Shown piece by piece: positions 35,886 through 45,119 of a stretch of DNA of 64,000 nt (its first letter is position 1; each line of letters starts with the position of its first letter). The notes under the pieces are model-generated. The model saw only the letters and a list, made by a program, of their open reading frames with translations. It had not been told where the DNA came from and did not search any database. This DNA comes from Epiperipatus broadwayi (Eukaryota > Onychophora > Udeonychophora > Euonychophora > Peripatidae). The position numbers were made by a program, and so were the translations under genes. The stretch lies in the NCBI GenBank assembly GCA_028023455.1, contig JAQFVV010006246.1, positions 4,079,501 through 4,143,500 of the forward strand. The letters are read 5' to 3'.

Positions 35886-36174
35886 CTAGATTAGCACTAT
35901 TGTACAAAGAAATTCATTAGTTTTTCTCTTCAGAAATCTAATTATCTTGCAATAAATTGCTCTCCTCAAAAACTACATTACATTCCACTAACCATATTGG
36001 TTTACAAATATTTAGTTTTTCTCATCTTAAATTTAGTAAATACTAGTTATAATATTTGGAAAAATTATATCCTTGGTCTGAGAACTGTTTATTCCCATAG
36101 ATGATATCATATGATCAACTTTTGCAATACTTTTAACTAATAAATCTATTCTAATTCTCTATACAAGATATGGT

Positions 36175-36410
36175 TGATTAATCAGTAGATGCTAGAGAGT
36201 TGTGCTTAATACATTCCTATCCAGAGCTCTACTACCTCATATTCCTAGACAAATTTCTAGTTCAGATTTTTTTTTTAATCTAGTGACTCTTGATTTGTTG
36301 GATTTAAATCCAACTAATCATAAGATTGACTAGTTTGGGATATCATTGGGGATACCACTAAATAAGAATTCATTAAGTATTACCATATGGAAACTATTGA
36401 TTGCATAATT
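36175..36410. mobile_element. PLE-2 related hairpin, highly degraded
   Basis: 'aatcagtagatgct', 'ttcctatccagagct' and 'tattcctagacaaatttctag' on the left are mirrored by 'ctagtttgggatatcattgggg', 'ataagaattcattaag' and 'aactattgatt' on the right. A minus-strand 'ctagaaatttgtc' corresponds to the GAAA..GTC end of the ribozyme; the CTGATGA half is gone. Confidence 0.5.
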
Positions 36411-36835
36411 TTAGATAAGGGGACAGAACTAAAATAGGAGAAATACATTTTTTTCTCTCATAATTATATCAAACAATATCATTTTTATTTAATATTATCT
36501 TGGCTGACTATTACTATTTTCTCTCACCCTATTAATTCATAACCTAAAAAATATAAAATTCTAAATTATAATTAAACATATAAAGTTATATGTAAATGTA
36601 ACCTGTGTGAAAATAATTTATGTACACATTTAAAGCTAAAATTAGCTGCAATTGTTACTATAACAATTGATATTACATTTATTAACATACATGAAAACAG
36701 GACTTATTTAATACATTTATTTCAAGATATTCTTATAACACTTTTAAATTTTAATCAACTAAAAGCTGTTATCAACTGAAACAAAAGTCCCCAAATTAAA
36801 TAAATTCACAAGCTTTTATATACTTTAATAATACT

Positions 36836-36895
36836 CTAATCATCATTATCAATTCATTCAGGAAGGCTCTGTTAAGTTTAATCCAATTTCTTAGG
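36836..36895 (-). mobile_element. RTE 3' terminal fragment (copy 4)
   Basis: 'catcattatcaattcattcaggaaggctctgttaagtttaatccaatttct' matches the last about 55 bp of the RTE copies ('atcatcaaccattatcaatccactgcaggatgg...'). It is the shortest 5'-truncated copy in the window. Confidence 0.6.
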
Positions 36896-37059
36896 ACCAT
36901 GGCATTTATTATAATCATCCATAAAGCAAGACATCTATCATGTGACTTTGCTTTTTAAGCTTGTATTACAAATATATAATATAGAATGTGTACCAATAGC
37001 TCTAACAAGCTTTTATTGATAAGTCCCTTATAAAAAGCATTTAAAATCTCTAGATTTTT

Positions 37060-37117
37060 TTCTATCCTCAGGTGGATCAGTTTCAAGCTTTTGGTTCATC
37101 TCAGCGAGGAGCTAGAA
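37060..37117 (-). ncRNA. Hammerhead-like motif, PLE-3 left unit
   Basis: On the minus strand, stem I forms from TTCTA and TCCTC against GAGGA and TAGAA, all pairs intact. CTGAGATGA takes the place of CTGANGA (two extra bases), then CCAAAAGC, GAAAC and TGATC. It is the inverted homologue of 37,555-37,617. Stem I has changed sequence completely yet still pairs, while the catalytic core looks damaged. Confidence 0.55.
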
Positions 37118-37554
37118 CCTTCAGGCATTAGTTCTAAAATACCAACTCAAATAGCTATATGGGGCTGATAAATTTTCAGCCATACCATATATTAGTAGTC
37201 TTAGCAATATAAAATTGCATAAGACTTATGGCTAAGAATTTATCATAAAGCTTGTAGAGGAATTGGCAATCCTCATTGTTTATAACTTACAAGCTTAAGA
37301 GATAGCGTCATGTGATATATGACTCTTATTTTGACTATTTATAGTTTCTGCCATAAGTCTTATGCAATTTTATATTGCTAAGACTACTAATATATGGTAT
37401 GGCTGAAGATCTATCAGCCCCATATAACTATTTGAGTTGGATAGCTGGGTTTGAAGACATGTAGATGTCTGAAAATTTCAGATTTTCCACTCAATAGATA
37501 ACTTTTAGATAAGTGCTTGGCTTTGGGTTGGTATTTTTAGATCTAGTGTCTGAA

Positions 37555-37617
37555 CCTACCCTGACACCTCTCTGAGGAGTGCCAAAGCACGAAACCATGG
37601 TCAGGGGTTTGGGTAGG
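37555..37617 (+). ncRNA. Type-I hammerhead ribozyme, complete core
   Basis: All elements are present in order. Distal stem I is CCTACCC (37,555-37,561) paired with GGGTAGG (37,611-37,617). Internal loops are TGACA and TTT. Proximal stem I is CCTCT (37,567-37,571) with AGGGG (37,603-37,607). The core is CTGAGGA (37,572-37,578; position 7 is free in the family). Stem II is GTGC-CAAA-GCAC (37,579-37,590). GAAA is at 37,591-37,594. Stem III is C-CATG-G. The TC of a GTC triplet is at 37,601-37,602, with cleavage predicted after 37,602. Minimal stem III is typical of PLE and retrozyme hammerheads. The RNA would need transcription from this strand. Confidence 0.88.
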
Positions 37618-38099
37618 GGTTCCTGATAGAGATATTTTAAGTGCTGGCTCTGGCTAAGCATTTATCATAAAGCTTGTAGAGGAATTGGCAATCCTCATTG
37701 TTTGTAATCTAGTATCTATTTTATTAATTAGTAAAATTTTCCAAATCCCTAATGCCTTATTGTCTACAACATTCCTGGCAGTAAATTAAACATAATTAAC
37801 ATCTTTTACTGTGTGATAAATTATTGGAAACATTCTTCTAAATATAAAATACGAAGAGATTTTTTTTTTTTACTTAAATAAGATTTCTATACCAATTATA
37901 AATGTACTTATGTTCTATAATTAATCTGCTTTTACAAACTAAAATGTTCAGGAATTTAATTAGCCAAATTTTTAAATTAATTGTATCTTAGAATTTTCTA
38001 GAAATGATTATACAATTGGAATGTTAATTATTTATTTAATCTCAGCACTCTTTCTGACCCCCCCCCCGAATCTCTACACACAATACACGTCCCTTTAAT

Positions 38100-38445
38100 A
38101 ATTAATAAATTTTTAATGAAAAAAATGTTTTTAATACATTTTTACTAAATAAATTTCCCATAAATTCAAATTATTTAGTTATAAATCGAAAGTCATCGGT
38201 TACAAATTGTTTATTTATAAATTAGCATGAAGTATATATATATAGCTTCAACATCGATCTTTACATGTGTAGTATTAAAGCTATATGCAAATAATATTTT
38301 TAAAACATTTTAAAATATAAGGTTCAAAAATAATGCAGATGGAATAAGTGGTAGTTTATTTTTATTTTGTAGATGTCATATTTCAAGACAGATTATGAAA
38401 TATATACCCTAAGTTATTTAATATTTATGATTGTTTAAATGATAA
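38100..38445 (+). repeat. RepE copy 1
   Basis: The block 'tattaaagctatatgcaaataatat', 'ttcaaaaataatgcagatg', 'ttttattttgtagatgtcatatttcaa' and 'attatgaaatatataccctaagttattta' recurs at 41,190-41,375 on the same strand. The two copies bracket the PLE-1 element at a distance. There is no coding content. Confidence 0.65.
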
Positions 38446-38747
38446 TAAATATTTATTTTGTATATATGGGATTTGACTAACGCAGTACATATTGGTAACT
38501 GAGATATTGATATGTTTAGTGTTTTTCTGAAGGTTTGTGATGATGGTGTTCTAGCTGTATTTTTATATTGGACTATTTCCATCATTTAATATGTGTGTGA
38601 ATGTCTTTAGAAAAGTTTAATTTTTAGTTAAATATTCCAAATGCATTCAATTGTTAGTAATATCATAGCAAACAGGTTAGTATAAGGAAAAGGTTAAATG
38701 ATGATAATAGTTTACAAACAAGAACAGCTCTTCCTATTGATAGCATA

Positions 38748-39866
38748 ATGGAATTATTAACTTTCTGTATAAAAACAACCTACTTTCAATATAACACAGA
38801 ATTCTTCCAACAAAATCAAGGAATGGCTATGGGCTCACCATTGTCTCCCTTGATTAGCAATATTTACATGGAAGAACTTGAAACCGCAGCCATAAAAACT
38901 ACTCCTTATTCACCTAAAGTTTGGCTTTGCTATGTGGATGATACATTTGTTGTATGACCACATGGTGAAGCATTGATACAAACTTTCTGGACACACATCA
39001 ACAACATATCCCCTTCAATTAAATTTACAATAGAACCAGAACAAGAACAAAAATTGGCATTCTTAGATGTTCTTGTGACAAGACTCCCTCATGGCAAAAT
39101 TAAAACTACAGTTTACCGAAAACCTACACATACAGGAAAATACCTAGCCTATACATCTAATCACACCAGAAACACAAAACATGGAGTTATACTATCACTG
39201 TGGAACAGAGCAAAAGAAGTTTGTTCAGAAACTGGTGATTTGGAAAAAGAAAAGATCTATATAGAACAAACTCTTAAGAAAAATGGTTATCCACCAGCTG
39301 TTATTAAGAAAACATTAAATAGACAACAAAAAGAACCATCAAGAGAAAAGACAATTATTGGTACTGTAGTGTATCCATACATTCCAAAAATAGCAGACAA
39401 ATTAAGGAAAATCTGCAATCAGTATAACATCAGAACAGCTTTCCAAAGCCATACCACACTACGAGGAATTATAACATCTACAAAGCCTAAACTTGAAATG
39501 CTGCAAAGAAAAATCTGCATCTATGAAATACCATGTGAATGTGGAAGAACATATATTGGTGAGACCAGCCATCCCATTCAAAAGTGCTTGCAAGAATATA
39601 AACTGATGATTAGAAGAGAGAAAACAGATGTGTCTAAGGTAGCAGACCATGTATGGACCAATGAACATACGTTCAATTGGGAAAATACAAAAATATTGGA
39701 TAAAGAAGAACAGGTACAAAGAAGAAAATTTAAAGAAGCTGCTCACATGACAATGGCAAATGATCCCATAAGCCAACCTAGTGTGACTGTACATAATGTA
39801 TGGAAATCACTAATCAATATTGCTCTGAGAAAAAAGTGGAAAAATCAGGAGGAACTTCATAGATAA
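38748..39866 (+). pseudogene. PLE reverse transcriptase (C-terminal half) with GIY-YIG endonuclease, one in-frame stop
   Basis: One frame, 38,748-39,866, is broken only by TGA at 38,956-38,958 (VV*PHGE, where W is expected). Reverse transcriptase motifs: QNQGMAMGSPLSPLISNIYM (about residues 25-45) and the catalytic YVDDTF (about 62-67). Then come the thumb-like SIKFTIEPEQEQKLAFLDVL and VYRKPTHTGKYL, and a linker. The GIY-YIG domain starts at about residue 260: CIYEIPCECGRTYIGETS. The usual Arg of the R-x-x-x-H block is replaced (KCLQEY). 'ADHVWTNEHTFNWENTKIL' follows. N-terminal RT motifs are missing through 5' truncation. PLEs lacking LTR-type integrase use this nuclease for insertion. One nonsense change in about 370 codons marks it as young. 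Confidence 0.92.
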
Positions 39867-39897
39867 GTATATGAAATTACTACATATTGTTGCCTTT

Positions 39898-39982
39898 GGC
39901 AGGATGGCTCAGTTGGTTAGAGCATTACCTTAAATTTCAATAATCAAGAATCTAAGGATCCAGGTTCGAATCCTATGCTAGT
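39898..39982 (+). other. tRNA-like segment in the PLE-1 3' region
   Basis: It begins GGCAGGATGGCTCAGTTGG and continues TTAGAGC, which gives an A-box-like region and a D stem (GCTC/GAGC). It ends with B box GGTTCGAATCC at 39,963-39,973. The acceptor ends do not pair well. The same block, at the same place between the PLE stop codon and the ribozyme-like motif, occurs in the copies at 16.9 kb (minus) and 17.4 kb (A half lost). It is therefore part of the element and not a chance SINE insertion or a functional tRNA gene. Confidence 0.72.
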
Positions 39983-40002
39983 ACTGTCACTGGTCAGCCC
40001 AG

Positions 40003-40050
40003 CAACACCTGAAGAAGAGGGGAGAAAAATACCTTCGAAACGTTGTGTGT
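40003..40050 (+). ncRNA. Hammerhead-like motif, PLE-1 type
   Basis: CTGAAGA (40,009-40,015) is followed by a long stem II (AGAGG...CCTT, about 20 nt), GAAA (40,037-40,040) and C-GTT-G as a minimal stem III. The next bases are TG, where T followed by A, C or T is needed, so this copy should not cleave. In the 17.5-kb copy stem II is nearly perfect and the site reads GTGTAC, compatible with cleavage after TA. Stem I pairing is not evident in either copy. Confidence 0.45.
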
Positions 40051-40262
40051 ATACTAACCTGTTTGCTGTGATATTACTAACAGTTAGTGCATATACTAAC
40101 CTGTTTGCTGTGATATTATTAACATTTGTTTGCTGTAATATTACTAACAGTTGAATGCATTTGGAATATTTAACTAAAAATTAAACTTTTCTAAAGACAT
40201 TCACACACATATTAGATGGTGGAAATAATCCAATATAAAAATACAGATTGATCTGTTTAGTT

Positions 40263-41044
40263 TGATATTGAATGGTTACTTCCAGTTATAAATTTTCTAA
40301 GACTTAATTTTATAATAATTTTATTTTATAGTGAATACTTTCTTAAGCATAGGTAATGTTTATATCTTTATAAATAATATGACTATAATGATGAATTATT
40401 ATTTAAATATTTTATATATAAAATTTTAAGAGTAGTTGATGTTTCTATGCATTACCTAGAATTATATAACAGGCATTTTATAGATCTATGTGTATACATT
40501 TCTGTGTTACTAAGTATTAAGATAAAGGATGGCTTGGTTTGTTTCAGCAATGTCATAGATTATTAATCATACATGCATTTGTTAATTTTGATATATTAAT
40601 TTAGATATTTAAAAATTGATTTTATTAAACAATAATTCAAAAAGAAATTCAATTGTTAAATTCAAAAACGTTAATTTTAAAGAATTGACAATTATTTGTT
40701 TTAAATGTACTTTTAAAATTGACTGAAGAATTATTTATTGTTCTATTGGCAAGTAGCCAAGAATGATTTCTTATCAAGAAAACTATTTTGACCATCATCA
40801 GGTATTGAATTAAAAAGAAAACATTAGATTTTAAAACTCTCAAAATGAACTTGTAAATTAATAGTTTTTATCCCATGAATTTGAGAACCAGGACTCAAAT
40901 GGAAAATTTACTTCATAATCAACTGCTGCAAAATCATGATTTTTTACAACTTATTTAGACATATCTTTTTACTGTTTACAATTTTCAATATTTCCAATAA
41001 AATACTATAGGAAGAGATTGTTTGCAACATATTAAATTTGAAGC
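40263..41044. other. AT-rich, no feature recognised
   Basis: There is no coding signal. A 64-codon minus-strand frame at 40,649-40,843 is Phe/Asn/Lys-rich and not convincing. Confidence 0.4.
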
Positions 41045-41375
41045 ATTAACATTTTTACTGGTAAATATGTTAAACTTACAAAATGACCCATAAAACTTTA
41101 TTAAAAATTTTTAATTTATAACAAATTGTCTTGCACATAAACATTCTGCCAATATTAATCATTTATAAATTGTCAATTCTTAAATATTGTATCAATCATT
41201 ATATGTATAATATTAAAGTTATATGTAAATAATATATTCAAAATATCTTAAATACAATATTCAAAAATAATGCTGATGTAACAAATGGTTTTTATTTTGT
41301 AGATGTCATATTTCAATACAAATTATGAAATATATAACCTATGTTATTTAATATTTATAATTTTAAATGATTATT
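41045..41375 (+). repeat. RepE copy 2
   Basis: It matches RepE copy 1 at 38,100-38,445, best over 41,190-41,375 ('ttttattttgtagatgtcatatttcaa.aca.attatgaaatatata'). The first part is more divergent. Confidence 0.6.
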
Positions 41376-41994
41376 TCTTTGGTATTTTCTTATATTAATT
41401 TTCAATATTAAATTACAATTTGATATAAGAAAGAAGTCTAGATTTATTATTTAGTGGCACCTTCTAGTAGAGTTATGTATGGAACTATATATCCATAATA
41501 TATATAAACTTTATTTATATATCAACATACAATATAATTTATTATTAAATTAATCATTATTTTAACACATCTTCTTTGTTTTAAACTACTATCATATGAT
41601 TTTAAATTTAAAAATAACTACAAATTTTATGTTCTGAATTTTTTTTTTATAAATCAATATTTATTTTTAAAACTTTTTATTATAAATTTATTTTACAAGA
41701 AATTCAATTGTTATCATCAAAATATAAATTTAACACATCTATACATTATTATTTTTATTTACTATATGTATATATTCCTATTCTTCTTTATGTATATGTA
41801 TCTATATAAAATTAAATACTGCCTGATGTTAGTTTAGTAATAATAAATAAAATAGGAAATCATATAACATTAAGATATTAGCAAAATATCAAATTTATAT
41901 TAAAAATCTCTAATGATTATAGTTTCATTTATTAACAAATAAATCTCCTGAATGTAAAATACACACACATATATCTATATAAAGCAGAAATAAC

Positions 41995-42730
41995 CTCATC
42001 ACTCATTTCAAAAACCATCCACTTAATATTACAGGAAGTTTTCATAAGATTGATAGCCTCAGATTCAAGACATTTATTATGAGAGTTTCTTTAATTGTTC
42101 TTTTTAATTTGTTTCTTAGTTGTTGTTGTTTATTTTGTTTTGTCAAATAATGTTTTATAACATTCATGAATATACAAAGCCAAGTTATTATATCTAATTT
42201 TATTTCTGTTCTTTCATTAAGATATAATTTAATTTACTTTGATCTATATAAATTTCATGACATCTGCAAGAAATCTAATAAACTATACCAGAAATATATT
42301 TACCATGAATAGATTGTTTTAATAAGCTACTTAATGATAAATTTAAATTTAAGGCCTTTCTTCCATACAACTTTCTTATCACCCAATAAATTATTATTCT
42401 TATAAATCAATCAATAAACTGAAGACTTAAATGGTAAATAAATAAATTCTTTATTCTCATAACAGTAAATTTCTTATTAATGTCAGACTTATAAATATTT
42501 ATATTAAATATAATATTCCTAGTAGATATTTGTTATAGCCCAATTTAATATAATCAGAAGCAAATTGATTTTTGGAAATATAAACTTAACTTTCAAAATG
42601 ATTAAGCCTTAGTGAAATTGTTTTTATAAATCTTATCATAATTCTAAAATTCTTAAGGATAAAGAAATAACAAAAAGTAAAGTATTCTAAATCTTATTAG
42701 TATTTAAATTCAAAAAATGGAAAAATGTTA
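41995..42730 (-). repeat. Left arm of a very large inverted repeat (Inv1)
   Basis: Over at least 620 bp this arm is the inverse of 44,280-44,920. Anchors: 'aaaaaccatcca', 'gattga.agcctcagattcaag' (42,045), 'tcaaataatgttttataac', 'ttcatgaatatacaaagc', 'gattgttttaa', 'ctgaagacttaaatggtaaa' (42,419), 'cccaatttaatataatcaga'. Identity is about 70-75%, with similarity fading to about 42,730 / 44,130. Decayed coding-like text appears on the sense strand of each arm. Confidence 0.72.
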
Positions 42731-43317
42731 AAATGGAAAGCATTCAAACTATCAAAAAATCCTTCACTTTATCTTTCTGAATAACAAATAAACAATCATA
42801 ACAAATAAAATACTAAACTACCAAATGATTAATAACACTAATCACTAAAAAATAAATATAAATAGAGCACATTAGAGCAGAAATAACATAATCTCTAACC
42901 CATCTTACTTTAATTTTATAAAAGATATTATTATACATAAAATACATTGAATCATCTTATGATAAAAGCAAATCATGAATAATGTTAATCTTATCAGCAG
43001 AAAAATATTCACATTAACCTAAAATAGAAAGGAATGTAGTTATTGATCAGTTGATAGATTAAAAAGTATTAAAGTATTTTTTTTTGTTTTAAGGAAACAT
43101 GTATATTTTTTACTGATAAGTTATTTATGATTTATTTTTATTATTAAATGATTTAATGTATTTTATATGTAATAATGTATATTACAAAATTAAAGAAGGA
43201 TGAGTTATTGGTTATGTTATTTCTCTTTTAATATGCTTGATTTATAATGACTTCTTAGAGCAGTGTATTATTAATTAATAATTAATATTAGTCATTCATA
43301 CATGCCTCCACAAGGTG

Positions 43318-43400
43318 TTAAAAGTTGATAGATACCAGTCTTTACCTGGCATAAGAGTAGTGTAGTGAAAATTAAGTTACAGAAATATTATTCGTTATTA
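43318..43400 (+). repeat. RepC copy 3
   Basis: 'gatagataccagtctttacctggcataagagtagtgtagtgaaaatta..ttacagaaatattattcgttatta' matches RepC at 12,541-12,632. Confidence 0.62.
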
Positions 43401-43604
43401 GTATTACTAATCATTTTTCTGTTTCTTTACAATTATTTAGATATGTTGATGAATGTTTGTTATTCAGAAAAATAAATTGAAGCATTTTTTTAGTGTTGAG
43501 TTTATGCGTGATTATGATAAACACAGACTCATAAAAATTTGATTAAATATTTATTAATTTATACAAATGTGTATTTATAGTATATACAACTATTATATCT
43601 TCAC

Positions 43605-43820
43605 CTGATACCATTGGTTTGGTATAGCATTTAATTCCCTTGCAATTATTAATGAAAGGGACTTCAGATACTCTTCTAGATTTATCTATCACTTCCAGCT
43701 GATAGTTTGCCCAGCTGTTCGGTGACAGCTTGCCTAATGTCTGAATTAGATTCTGGAAGCTTCCAGTTCTAACGTAAATTTGCTTCACTGCTTTAATCAT
43801 ATTGTGAACCAACTTACATA
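43605..43820 (-). CDS. Candidate coding exon of unknown protein (or transposon relic)
   Basis: A minus-strand open stretch, clearly GC-richer than its surroundings, reads CKLVHNMIKAVKQIYVRTG then SFQNLIQTLGKLSPNSWANY and continues QLEVIDKSRRVSEVPFIN to KCYTKPMVS. An acceptor-like ...TGTCAG ends at 43,821 and a donor-like CAG/GTGAAG begins at 43,604. The resulting 216-bp exon has phase 1 at both ends, so it keeps frame. I do not recognise the protein. It lies in the spacer of the Inv1 inverted repeat, so an unknown element's gene is a fair alternative to a host exon. Confidence 0.35.
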
Positions 43821-44129
43821 CTGACATTTAGGTTACAATAAATTGTTGTTGTCTCATTTTATCTCCAAATGGACTGAATATTTACAGCCAGATCTCTTTC
43901 TGTAATGAAAACAATTGAATTCACTAACCATCTTCACCCATTGGTCTGTAACTGCTATATGTTATCTATTCATATATCTATTGGTCTGTGGTTATGAATG
44001 CTCAATCTGATCAAAATAATATGAAATCTCGACTAGATCCATTTGTTGAGGATAGAAATATAATAGATAGATTGAATACTTTTGAATGTAACATTAATTT
44101 TATTATTGAGTGCTACTTTTGATTTTGTT

Positions 44130-44920
44130 AACTTAAATTTTTTACATTTAAGTGTTGATAAAGCTGATAATACCTTACTTTTTATCCATTTTGTTAAACA
44201 TAATAATTAAAAAAAAATATGATAAGGCCTAACTGACAATTACAATCTTTTACTCGTAAAAAAAATTTCTTTATTTAATTATTATTAAAGGAATAAAAGG
44301 CTTAATAATTTTGAAAGTAATTCTTATATTCAAAGAAACCAATTTGTCTCTGATTATATTGAATTGGGTTACAATCATGAATTTCTTAGGAATATTAATA
44401 CTTAATAAAAATATATACAATCCTGATATTAATGACTTTAATGTTTATGAAAATAAAGACTTTTCTTTATCATTTAAGTCTTCAGTGTAATGACTGGTTT
44501 ATGAATAGTCATTTATCGGTGATATGAAAGTTACTTGAAAGAAAGACTTTGATTTAAATTTATTATTAAGTAATTTAAAACAATCTATTGATAGTAAATG
44601 TATTTTTGGTATAGTTAATCAGATTTTTTGGACTTGTCAAAATTTGTATATCAAAATAAATTAAATTTCAGTGAGAGTTAAAGTTCATAATAGAAGAGTT
44701 AAAAATAGATGTCATAATTCAGCATTGTGTATTCATGAACTGAATTAAAGTCATAAAATATTATTTGATAATGCAAAGATCATCTTTTATGAAAAACAAA
44801 TTAAAAAAAGAGTTTAAAAATCTCATGATGATAAACTTTCTTGAATCTGAGGTCTTCAATCTTATAAAAACTTCTTTTGATATTAAAATTGGATGGTTTT
44901 TAAAATGAATTATGGAATGT
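44130..44920 (+). pseudogene. Right arm of Inv1 with decayed coding-like text
   Basis: This is the inverse partner of 41,995-42,730. In the plus direction, stops set aside, one can read NQFVSDYIELGYNHEFLRNI, IYNPDINDFNVYENKDFSLS, DFDLNLLLSNLKQSIDSKCI and RVKVHNRRVKNRCHNSALCI across shifting frames (44,340-44,740). Similar text occurs on the minus strand of the left arm. Two diverged copies that both look coding suggest an unknown element present as a head-to-head pair. The family is not recognised. Confidence 0.4.
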
Positions 44921-45119
44921 TTATTTTTGTTTTATGTATGTTTATGTTTTATATCTAGTTGATTCTCATTTAAGAAGGTTTATTTATTAATAGATTAAAT
45001 TATGGTCGAGAATTTTACTATAAATTTGTTATTTTGCTAGTATTTAATGTTATATAATTTCTATTTTATATATACATATCTTAGAATATATAATGTTAAT
45101 TAACAAAAGTTATTTTGTT

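Larger units (their letters stand above)
36985..37708. mobile_element. PLE-3 head-to-head terminal-repeat pair with two direct tails
   Basis: The left unit (37,040-37,231, minus) and right unit (37,351-37,655, plus) are inverted copies sharing an almost identical 90-bp block (37,141-37,231 against 37,351-37,441: 'gccataagtcttatgcaatt'...'ctatttgagttgg'). Each unit holds a hammerhead-type motif. The sequence 'aaagcttgtagaggaattgg' within a 53-bp near-identical tail follows the left unit (37,233-37,285) and the right unit (37,656-37,708). No protein-coding part remains. Confidence 0.8.
38508..40262 (+). mobile_element. Penelope-like element PLE-1, 5'-truncated, with inverted termini
   Basis: The left terminus (about 38,550-38,690) and right terminus (about 40,060-40,250) are inverted copies: 'tattggactatttccatcat' against 'atggtggaaataatccaata', and 'gtttaatttttagttaaatattccaaatgcattcaa' in both. 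The left end carries about 45 bp more (38,508-38,552), as PLE tails do. Inside lie the RT/GIY-YIG frame (38,748-39,866), a tRNA-like segment (39,898-39,982) and a hammerhead-like motif (40,009-40,046). 'gatattgatatg' / 'gatattgaatgg' at the outer ends may be an imperfect 12-bp duplication. Confidence 0.85.

Noticed and set aside
36985-37708. CRISPR-like direct repeats ('aagcttgtagaggaattggc' twice)
   Set aside because: There are only two copies 370 bp apart, in a eukaryotic PLE terminal-repeat context. They are tails, not an array.
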